From Selaginella moellendorffii (Eukaryota > Streptophyta > Lycopodiopsida > Selaginellales > Selaginellaceae): DNA of 64,000 bases. The DNA lies in assembly GCF_000143415.4 (NCBI RefSeq), contig NW_003314262.1, positions 2,226,755 to 2,290,754 on the forward strand, given 5' to 3'. Below the pieces are notes generated by a model. That model did no database searches, had not been told where the DNA came from, and worked only from the letters and a program-made list of their open reading frames with translations. The position numbers and the translations under genes are program-made. Positions within the stretch are counted from its first letter, which is position 1. Each line of letters begins with the position of its first letter. Below are positions 55,740 to 64,000 of the stretch, piece after piece.

Positions 55740-57501
55740 ATGGATGGAGCTCTGGGATTGATACTTGGCATCTCAATTGGCCTAGGAATTGGGCTGCTCC
55801 TCGCCTGCGCGGTGTTTCTTTGCATCCGGGCGAACAGGCGGAGGATCGAGAGGAGGAATTGGAGCGAGCGGAGCACGGCGGTGCTGCCCATCCGTGTGAA
55901 TGGCGTCGACTCCAGCTCGGTGATGTCCGATTCGTCGACTGCGCCGCAAGCTCTAGCTTCCAAGGAGGCTGGCTTGTTTACTTCGTGGTTGGGTGGAAGA
56001 GGAAAACGCTTCACTGCCATCAATGCTGGGATCACAAGATTTTCATACAGGTATGGAGAAGAAAGGAGAGATCGACTTTAGTTTTTCTTCCAAGTTTCGC
56101 TAAGTTGTCGCTCTCTTTCAGGGAGTTGCAAAAGGCCACTAACAATTTTACGACGCTGTTGGGCCAGGGAGCGTTTGGCCCAGTGTACAGAGCAACGCAG
56201 CCTTCCGGGGTTGTGTTGGCCGTCAAGGTTTTGGCGTCAAACTCCAAACAAGGCGAGAGGGAGTTTGAGACTGAGGTAAGATTGACACACTTCTAGCAAG
56301 CTTAGAGTGATGGTTTTTCCTGGTTTTGTTTTCTCGCTTGGACCAACCAGGTGATCCTTATGGGACGATTGCATCACAGAAATCTAGTGAATCTGGTGGG
56401 ATATTGTACCGAGCGAGAGCACAGGATGCTTGTGTACGAGTACATGAGCAATGGCAGCCTTGCAGACCTTTTGAGCAGTGAGAGTGAAGTTTTTTCTTTC
56501 TACTTTTCAATGACCCTTCGCCTTCCCTTGCAGGCAAGGAGCCCCTGAAGTGGGACTGGAGAGTTCGGGTTTCCCAAGATATTGCCAGAGGGATCGAGTA
56601 CCTGCACGACGGGGTAAGTGATTTCTATCATGTATCTTTGATTTGCCCTTGCACGCTAGTTTTCTTATTCTAACTCTCTCAGGCAGTACCGCCCGTGATC
56701 CACCGGGATATAAAATCCGCAAACGTTTTGCTGGATTACTCAATGCGAGCGCGCGTAAGCGAGGTGTTTTTTCTTTGATGACAGCGACTTAACAAAAAAA
56801 AAAACTCTCGCGTTCCTCCAGGTTGCTGATTTTGGACTCTCGAAAGAGCTGAGTGACGACGTCGCCGTATCGGGCTTCAGGGGGACCTTCGGCTATATCG
56901 ATCCGCAATTCATTGCCACGAAGACATTCACGGAGAAGAGCGACGTGTACAGCTTTGGCGTCCTGCTGTTCGAGATCATCACGGGACGAAGTCCACAACA
57001 GGGACTCATGGACTACGTCCAGTTGGTACGAGCACCAAACTCACTTAAACTTCTTCGCCGGTTGCTCACACGACATTCTCTTCAACGCTCTTGCAGGCAG
57101 CGATGGACAGCGACAGTGTGGGCTGGACGGAGCTGGCCGACATCCGGCTGGACGGGAAGTGTAACTTGGACGAAGTGGCGGCCATGGCCTCGATCGCCCA
57201 CTCGTGCTTGGAACCTCTCCCGTCCAAGCGACCAAGGATGCGAGAGGTCGCACAGAGCCTCCAGCTGATCGGTAAGAAACGATTGCTCGTAACAACAGAT
57301 ACAATAGACCAAGCTCTCGATCATCAACGCCACCATGATCATGGTCCGCAAGATCATCGTCACCAAGTTCCCTACGGTGCTCATCGCGGTCACCAGCAGC
57401 AGCTAGAACTGGAAGCCGGTGTAAATGGAAATGGGCTTCCCAGAGGTGAATGGAGTAAACCATTCCACCAACAAGAGCACGAACCAACAGACCAACAATA
57501 A
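55740..57501 (+). CDS. CRLK: CRLK-type receptor-like kinase
   Basis: Seven exons (55740-56050, 56122-56275, 56351-56477, 56534-56613, 56683-56754, 56822-57025, 57097-57501), 450 residues. A single N-terminal membrane segment (ALGLILGISIGLGIGLLLAC) without an ectodomain is typical of calcium/calmodulin-regulated CRLK kinases. The kinase domain has the loop GQGAFGPVY (118-126), Lys139, HRDIKSAN with Asp233, DFG at 251-253 and a GTFGYIDPQF activation segment, so it looks catalytically complete. CRLK1/2 act upstream of a MAP-kinase cascade in cold signalling. The last ~70 residues are His- and Gln-rich and unlike the family; a missed terminal intron at about 57272 is possible. Confidence 0.9.
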
Positions 57502-57542
57502 CGAACAACTCAAAAGAAGTATTACCACTTCCTACTGTAAGA

Positions 57543-57550
57543 TAAAAAAA
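57543..57550 (-). terminator. Oligo-T Pol III terminator of tRNA-Met
   Basis: Eight consecutive T on the minus strand, 7 bp past the end of the tRNA. Confidence 0.85.
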
Positions 57551-57557
57551 ATGCTTT

Positions 57558-57641
57558 GGGGTGAGAGAGGCTCGAACTCCCGACCTCAGGATTTCCCAGA
57601 AGCTATGAGACCTACGCGCTAGCCAACTGCGCCACCACCCC
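57558..57641 (-). tRNA. trnM-CAT: Elongator tRNA-Met (CAT), with an 11-nt intron
   Basis: 84 nt. On the minus strand it starts GGGGTGGTGGCGCAGTTGG (acceptor and D arm) and ends CCTCTCTCACCCC, with GAGTTCGAGCC in the T arm. The anticodon loop reads CTCATA, then about 11 intron bases (GCTTCTGGGAA), then ATCCTGAGG, the usual intron position of plant elongator tRNA-Met. A run of eight T on the minus strand just past the 3' end (about 57543-57550) is a Pol III terminator. It lies in the 3' flank of the kinase gene, on the opposite strand. Confidence 0.97.
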
Positions 57642-57792
57642 TTAGTGATAATGTCCTATGATTAGGACGTAATTTTTTTGCTGGCGAAGGATGACACTAT
57701 AAATTACGTACGCAAAAGTCGAGCTATAAAACACGCGTCTTTCTACTTGTCAGTCATGCCGTACTTCCACGAAAGAAAACCAAATAGAAGGA

Positions 57793-57821
57793 GAATATGC
57801 TATCATGCCGGGAGAATATGC
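57793..57821 (+). promoter_or_regulatory. Two GNATATNC sites upstream of the aspartic protease
   Basis: GAATATGC occurs at 57793-57800 and 57814-57821 within a repeated GGAGAATATGC context, about 300 bp before the protease start. Same consensus as the cluster at 7297-7413. Function as a promoter element is inference. Confidence 0.4.
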
Positions 57822-58118
57822 TTCCCGCGTCTATAGATCGCGTCAGCTGCGGGATTGAATGGTGGCCGTCCACGTGTCGTTTGCCCTGGATAAAAGTTTG
57901 GGGGTTAAGTGTTTATATTTGAAAATCGTTTAATCGGGAGTTTGTAGCTAGGACGCATCGCGCCGGCGGCAGCAACGCTGCTAGGTCAGGGCGCGGGGCT
58001 GCCAGGTCGCCGGCATTTCTTCCCTGTGGATTCCTTGCGCCAGGGTTGTTCTCGCTTCGATAGATCCACAGGGTTTGGTTTTTTCGATTCTCCTTTTCTT
58101 CTCGTCTATCGATCGGCG

Positions 58119-60233
58119 ATGGAGCTGAGGAGCAGCGGCTGCCCCGGATTATGGACGCGGATTTTGGTGCTGTGCTCGCTCCTCGCGATTGTTTGCGGTG
58201 AGGCTCCCGCCGGCGCGGGAATTTTGCGGCTCACACATAGGTATTCCGACCGGGAAGGATCGAGCAGGGAGAGGGATGGGAGCGGCGGAGGGATGAGCAA
58301 GGAGCATTTCCAGCTGCTGCTGGATCACGACCGCGGGCGCAGGGGTCGATTCCTCGCCGAGGGGGTGGACTTTTCTCTCGGAGGCACGGCCGATCCTCTC
58401 TCGGGAGGGTAAGTTCTTCTTCACTGGGTTTTCTAATTTAGCAGCGCTAGAATTTTGACCGGTTTTTTAAATCCTCTTCCATTCCCAGGCTTTACTTCAC
58501 GCAAGTCGGTCTTGGAAATCCCGTAAAGCACTACATTGTCCAAGTCGACACCGGCAGCGATGTCTTGTGGGTGAATTGTAGGCCGTGCTCGGGATGCCCA
58601 CGAAAAAGTGCGCTCAACGTAAGTGGTCCTCGCACTTTTCTTCTTCGCTCTTTTGTTTCCATCTCTATCTTCTTACAAGGACTTTTGCGTCTAGATACCT
58701 TTGACGATGTATGATCCTCGAGAGTCATCGACGACGTCTTTGGTTTCGTGCTCCGATCCTCTGTGCGTGAGAGGGCGGCGATTTGCCGAAGCTCAGTGCT
58801 CGCAAGCCACCAACAATTGTGAGTATATATTTTCTTACGGGGACGGGAGCACGTCCGAAGGGTATTACGTGCGGGACGCGATGCAGTACAATGTTATTAG
58901 TAGCAATGGATTGGCAAACACAACGTCGCAAGTCCTGTTCGGGTAACTCTTCTCTTTTTCCTCTGCTTTTTTTTGGCTGCAACTGTCTCGTTTTGTTTCT
59001 CATGGTTTTCAGTGCTCTCCAAACAGGTGTAGCATCAGGCAAACAGGCGATCTCTCGACGTCGCAACAGGCTGTTGATGGGATAATCGGGTTTGGCCAGC
59101 TTGAGCTATCCGTGCCAAATCAATTAGCGGCTCAGCAAAATATTCCTCGAGTGTTCTCACACTGTTTGGAGGGGGAGAAACGGGGAGGAGGCATTCTTGT
59201 CATTGGCGGCATCGCGGAACCTGGAATGACTTACACGCCTCTCGTTCCGGATTCGTAAGTTAGCACGATTTCTACTTCTTCCAAATTAATTCTTCCATCC
59301 CCAGGGTCCATTACAACGTCGTTTTACGTGGGATATCGGTGAATTCCAACAGGCTACCCATCGACGCAGAGGATTTCTCATCAACGAACGATACTGGAGT
59401 GATCATGGATAGTGGAACTACTCTTGCGTATTTCCCTAGCGGTGCTTACAACGTCTTCGTCCAGGCAGTAAGTCCTGATAAACTTCACTGGTGTAGTTCA
59501 TGGCTAACAATTCTATCACCCAGATTCGAGAGGCAACCTCCGCAACCCCGGTTCGTGTCCAAGGAATGGATACTCAATGCTTTCTCGTGTCCGGAAGGTA
59601 CTGCAATCACGTTCAATAGTTGAAAAGTAACACTTGTCTCTCACTCTTTTTCTATTCAAATTCTTGATTCAGATTGAGCGACTTGTTTCCAAATGTCACT
59701 TTGAATTTCGAAGGAGGAGCCATGGAGTTGCAACCAGACAACTATCTTATGTGGGGAGGAACTGCAGTAAGCTACTTTCCTTTTGGAAAAGCTAGATAGA
59801 TGGATAGACTAAATCTCTCTTCTTTCCACGCAGCCGACTGGAACAACGGACGTGTGGTGCATTGGGTGGCAATCATCGAGCTCCTCGGCTGGGCCCAAGG
59901 ACGGAAGCCAGCTTACAATCCTAGGAGGTGTGCTGTTATTTCTCGATTGTCGCAAGCGCTAATGTTTCTCTTCCCAGATATCGTGTTGAAAGATAAGCTC
60001 GTCGTCTATGATCTGGACAACTCGCGCATTGGCTGGATGAGTTACAACTGTAAGTTTTTGTTTTTTTACTTGGCTCTTTACTTACACGCCAGAGATCAGG
60101 CTCGGACGAAGTAAAAGTTGCTGGTCATGCGGTCATAGCCTCGCATCTCGACTCCAACGCCGCCATTTGGACAAAACCATCCAGAGTTGTCATATTCTTG
60201 CTTGTTTTCATCCTCTCGGTGTGTATACATTGA
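58119..60233 (+). CDS. A1-family aspartic protease with C-terminal membrane anchor
   Basis: Ten exons (58119-58408, 58489-58618, 58695-58942, 59027-59254, 59305-59467, 59524-59597, 59673-59766, 59834-59927, 59978-60049, 60100-60233) make 508 residues. A signal peptide covers the first ~28. Both catalytic aspartates are present: Asp117 in VDTGSDVLWV and Asp334 in IMDSGTTLAYF. The plant-type Cys-rich segment (NCRPCSGCP and a later CEYIFSYGDGS flap region) is there. The final exon adds a hydrophobic tail (VVIFLLVFILSVCIH), so the enzyme is probably held at the plasma membrane or GPI-anchored, as in the atypical pepsin-like group. It ends 205 bp from the converging VAP gene. Confidence 0.93.
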
Positions 60234-60438
60234 TTTCTCTTTGGGAAAAAGCATACACAGGCACCATACAATGGAGAGAATGTTTCTCCCATTTTGGTAC
60301 ATTTGTAAAAGCAAGTGATTGATTGATTTCTAAACGAGAAAAAAATATGATTTTTTTTACCAAGCTATGGAGTAAAAGTTTTTAACATTCATTCGACTTA
60401 CATCCGATCAAAACTTATTACAATAGAAGATTGCTTCC

Positions 60439-61565
60439 TTAGGAACTAATGAGGTAGCCAATGAGTATGCCTAACAAGCCGACTAGAAAGATGAGCCACA
60501 AAGAGAAGCCGGCGGATGGGCCATTTCTTTCCTTCAAGCTCGTTGCTTTGCTAGCCTGCAGCTCAAAAGCGCCGGATGAACAAGAGCACGCAATCACAAA
60601 ACTTAAAAAAGAGGACTCACCAATTCCTGCTGCAGCCGTTGCGAGAGCTGGACGGCCGAGTCGCGCTCTTTCCTGATCGCGAAGAGCTCCTGGTTCACTT
60701 TGGCGAGATTTGCCTCGAGCTGCGAGGTGTCCTTCGTTGCCTGGGACGCACAAAACTAGACTTTAGTTGTGGTCGAAGGAAAGGATATCAAGGAGCGTGA
60801 GCTTACGGTTTGTTGGAACAAAGTGGAGTCACCGTTTTGCATCGCTTTCGGCGAGACGCCCTCTTCCTCGGGCGATTCGGCAACGGGCGACGGGGGTTGA
60901 GGAGGAGACGTCAACACCACCCGCAACTTCGTGTCGTGGATATCGTGCCCGCTATCCTTGTTGAACTTTGCACAGGGAAAATCGGTACCAAAGAAGACAA
61001 ATGAGGGGACGAAGGCAAATCGACTAGCAGCAAAGTACCATCTCAGGGACGTCTTTCACGGTTGTCTCGGCTGGAACCACAATGGTTTGCACCAGGAACT
61101 TGTCCTTGCATTGCATGTCTAGCGGTGCTTCCTTTTGTGCTTGCATTGTCACTGCGAAGGCAAAACACAGGGAAGAGAAGATGATCAATCCACAAAGTAG
61201 CCTTTAGAATAAATTTATACCTGTGACATCCGTGCTTCCTCGTGCCGGGACAATGCCGGTGTTTGGGCGCACGCAGTACTTCTTCGGTGAGGTAGTTTTC
61301 ACCTAGAAAAACCAAAGAAGATAGATTCAAGAACGATCCATAGAGCGAGCGAAGAACGAAAAAAAAAGAGAGAAAAAAAAACTCGAGACCTTAAAGGCGA
61401 TAGAATCATCGGTATTGTTGACGAGCCGCAAGGAACACGAGATTTGCTTCTTCAGCTCAACTGCGGCACACAGGCATTTCGCAAATCAGTGATCCATTGC
61501 AATGGAAACGAGCGCTTACATGGAAATCTCAGCTCCCCGGGCTGTATGCTCACGCGCTCGGTCAT
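60439..61565 (-). CDS. VAP27: VAP27-type ER membrane protein (MSP domain)
   Basis: Seven exons (61520-61565, 61390-61460, 61221-61302, 61039-61151, 60807-60965, 60621-60740, 60439-60555), 235 residues. An N-terminal major-sperm-protein domain has LRFPFELKKQISCSL, NNTDDSIAFKVKTTSPKKY, CVRPNTGIV and KDKFLVQ. Then come a linker, a coiled coil (LEANLAKVNQELFAI) and a C-terminal tail anchor (LWLIFLVGLLGILIGYLI). VAP proteins tether the ER to the plasma membrane and cytoskeleton by binding FFAT motifs. Its ATG is about 270 bp from the divergent YTH gene start. Confidence 0.95.
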
Positions 61566-61838
61566 TGCGACCCGCCGATTACCCCCTATCCCATGGATTT
61601 CCGCGAGATGAGAGGAGGGAGATCAAATACCAAGATCATACCTAGCGCCTGGAGCTGCGCGTCGCCCCAGATCCTCTCGGCGCACAGTCCAAACCCGCGC
61701 TTACCCTAGCTAGTTTTGTGAGACACGGGGTATATTCACGGAATTTACATGCTAATAGTGATCTAGGGTTCCGGGTTTAGGGCACTGGTGGGCGATCTCG
61801 CCAATTTGGAAAGAATTGTGGCGCCCGGGCGCCTGTGG
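61566..61838. promoter_or_regulatory. Divergent VAP27/YTH promoter
   Basis: 273 bp between start codons on opposite strands. TAGGGTT-type boxes occur at about 61764-61780 next to the YTH leader. No TATA box is obvious. Confidence 0.45.
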
Positions 61839-63781
61839 ATGATCGCGGGGGGACGAGGTGCTGGATTAATGGGGGTTTCGTCCAGGAATGGCTCTGGATC
61901 GATCGAATTGCCGGATTTGCCATTGGAGCGGCAATCTTCGCGGCGGAAGGGCGTGGAGAAGAGCATCCTGGACGATATTATGGGCGATCCCGACGATTTC
62001 AAGGAGCTCGTGGATCCGGAGGAGGATGGAGGGCGATGGGAGGACACGGTGAAAGAGGCGTAAGTGAAATATCTTCTTGGCTTAGCTATTAACGTAGGAA
62101 GTTTTTTGTTGTCATTGTACATGGCGTAGAGTACAGAGGTTTGTTTTTTGTTCCAGAGTCCTCGACTGTGATTCCCGGGCAGATTCTTTTTTATATGATG
62201 ATCACTGCTGCTATTGATCCTCTTGGTGTCTTAGTAGTTTTGGTTTTGATTTCTAATTCTTTTCGAATTCATTTTTGAGGTGCTCCTTTCAGCCTTGATG
62301 CCGAGAATTTGACTGAAGCGCCTGCTCCATTGGAGGTAATTGCCAGAGCAAAGATTTGCGTATCCTTTACTGAAGTTTGAGTTTTACGTGCAAGGTGAAA
62401 CGCTCCAAGAACCAAGGATCAGAGCGTAGAGGTGAGACCTTCTTCTTATATCAGCATCCACCTTACGTTTTCCTTCTTGGTTTTCTCAGGTTCTAAATCA
62501 CATGGTACCAGATATTTCATAATTAAAAGCTTAAACCATCAGAATCTCTCCAAATCTGTTGAAAGAGGAGTTTGGGCTACACCAGCGGTGAACGAAGACA
62601 TCTTGAATGAAGCATTTCAGGTAGCTACGAAGTTCTTGTGTGTGTGTGTGTGTAGCTCTGACTTTTGTTCTTTCTTTTTAGACTTCAGAACGTGTTGTTT
62701 TAGTGTTCAGCGTGAACATGAGTGGTCACTTCCAAGGCTATGCCGAAATGACATCTCGGCCTGGTCGACGAAAGGACAACCTTTGGAATGACGCCAACGA
62801 TGGCTCCAGTCCATGGGGCGGTGTTTTTTCGGTGGACTGGCTAAAGTTGCATGATCTCCCATTTCAGGAAACCTCCCATCTTAAAAATCCTCTCGATGAT
62901 AATAAGCCCGTAAAAATCAGCAAGGATTGTCAGGTATTGTGTCTCTTATGTTCCCACGTCATTGTCATTCTCTTTTTCTTAGGAACTTCCTCGAGAAGTT
63001 GGGGAGTCTCTTTGTGCTTTGATCGATGAAGGAGCACAACGAGATGGACATGCAAAGAGGTTTTGTCGATTAGTTTGCCTGGCGTTTGCTAACCTTAGAA
63101 AACACAGGAAAAAGCCGGATGAAGACGCTGCTGGAACTAAAAGATTACGTGGAGACGGTGGACAAAATGACAAGACTGAAAGATCTTCTCAGAAAATTGA
63201 AAAGCACACCTCAGACAAGCAGAAAGCACCGGAGAGAATTACCCCAGACAAAGACAAGGACAGAGAGCGAGACAAGCGATCAGAGAAGGACAGAGCAACG
63301 AGTAAGGAAAGGGATCGTGATCTTCGAAAGAACAGGCTGCCAGAGGAAGATTTACTCAACATGGTAAGTGTCACACTTTACGTTTTCTAGTGGTTTTTCT
63401 TCAAACACATCACTGAGACATTTTGTTTGCTTAGACGTACGAGGAGTACCTTCGAAGGCACAACCGAACCTATCAACAGGTACATGAGTATTTTGTGATG
63501 ATTAATACCACAATACTAAACTAATGTGTACTTCTTTCAGTTTGGTCGTCCCGCAGCTCCTTATGTTGGACCGTGGATGGGTCCTGCTGGCCCTGGAATG
63601 CCTGATCCGTATGCATACTCCCTTCGTGATACTCGTGACTTACATCTGTAAACTGTTTTTCAGGTACGCGATGGCCGCTTGGTATGAACGGCGACCCGAA
63701 CCGTTCTATGGGATTCCCCCAGTTCCTTACGGAGGCATGCATCCGTTTGATCCCACAAAATGGCGTGGCCATCCGCGCTAG
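61839..63781 (+). CDS. YTHDC1-like m6A reader
   Basis: Ten exons (61839-62059, 62293-62335, 62395-62431, 62490-62620, 62682-62933, 62983-63059, 63108-63363, 63435-63479, 63541-63608, 63664-63781), 415 residues. The YTH domain (about 106-250) begins GTRYFIIKSLNHQNL and has GVWATP, VFSVNMSGHFQGYA, PWGGVFSVDWL and NPLDDNKPVKISKDCQEL. Probable aromatic-cage residues are Trp129, Trp179 and Trp189, which bind N6-methyladenosine in RNA. The Lys/Arg/Glu/Asp-rich tract (for example DKDKDRERDKRSEKDR) after the domain and the Gly/Pro/Tyr-rich end resemble nuclear YTHDC1, so splicing or 3'-end roles are likely. The ATG at 61839 is the first in frame; an earlier GTG is not used. Confidence 0.92.
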
Positions 63782-64000
63782 GTGCGGAGCTGCTTTTTTT
63801 TTCTTTCTTGTTCTTTCGCGTCAACATTCACCAGTGGCTCGAGGACAATTGTAGCTGTAAGAAGATTGTATTCCAGTTTTAACGCTGACGACTATTTTTT
63901 TTTATTTTTTTCATCCTGGGTGGATCACCCTGTGTGTGTTTCATAGCTTGCAGGCGGACTGTAAGAGTCCATGCTGCTTCATGGCAACTGTACAAATCGT
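63782..64000 (+). other. 3' flank of the YTH gene
   Basis: T-rich stretches follow the stop codon; probably 3' UTR and downstream DNA. No gene seen. Confidence 0.5.

Overview
This window looks like nuclear DNA of an early-diverging vascular plant, most likely a spikemoss (Selaginella type). That is inference from several signs: very many short introns of about 50-60 bp, plant-only families (SEC14-nodulin-like SFH, CRLK receptor kinase, phytocyanins, trihelix factor), an intron-containing plant elongator tRNA-Met, and a dynein-arm assembly factor (CCDC103 type) expected only in a plant with swimming sperm.

Layout. 1-4.6 kb is AT-rich and mostly empty, with a dispersed repeat and a GC-rich gene relic. 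4.7-17.3 kb is a compact gene block: 10-formyl-THF synthetase (-), a trihelix factor (+) sharing a divergent promoter rich in GNATATNC sites, an early-nodulin-like phytocyanin (+), CCDC103 (-), an SFH-type SEC14 protein (-) and a serine carboxypeptidase-like protein (-). 17.3-23.9 kb is intergenic: a decayed phytocyanin, a 100-N assembly gap and AT-rich DNA.

23.9-44.3 kb is an accessory region built from a repeated cassette: an unnamed ~270-residue gene (+) with a nuclease-like PD-(D/E)XK pattern, a phytocyanin (-), and a secreted proline-rich protein ending in a hedgehog-type Hint autoprocessing domain (-). Cassette 1 has a dead unnamed gene, a phytocyanin fragment and Hint gene A. Cassette 2 has an intact unnamed gene, a phytocyanin fragment and Hint gene B. 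Cassette 3 has an intact unnamed gene and an intact phytocyanin. Two related Ty3/gypsy elements with ~175 bp LTRs split the array: an old one (27.4-34.2 kb) carrying two nested insertions (a 603 bp TRIM and a 1,153 bp element of unknown class), and a young one (36.3-41.3 kb). The paralogous cassettes preserve the matching empty sites.

44.6-64 kb is again gene-dense: a MIF/D-dopachrome tautomerase homologue (-) head-to-head with SMC6; a second, tandem SMC6 with the same 28-exon structure; a CRLK-type receptor kinase; tRNA-Met (-); a membrane-anchored aspartic protease; a VAP27-type ER protein (-); and, divergently, a YTHDC1-like m6A reader. Exon models were built by reading splice sites and checking that phases join; the conserved genes close in frame with family-typical lengths. 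The most noteworthy items are the plant Hint genes, the cassette array, the nested insertions with exact target duplications, the SMC6 pair and the GNATATNC promoter cluster.
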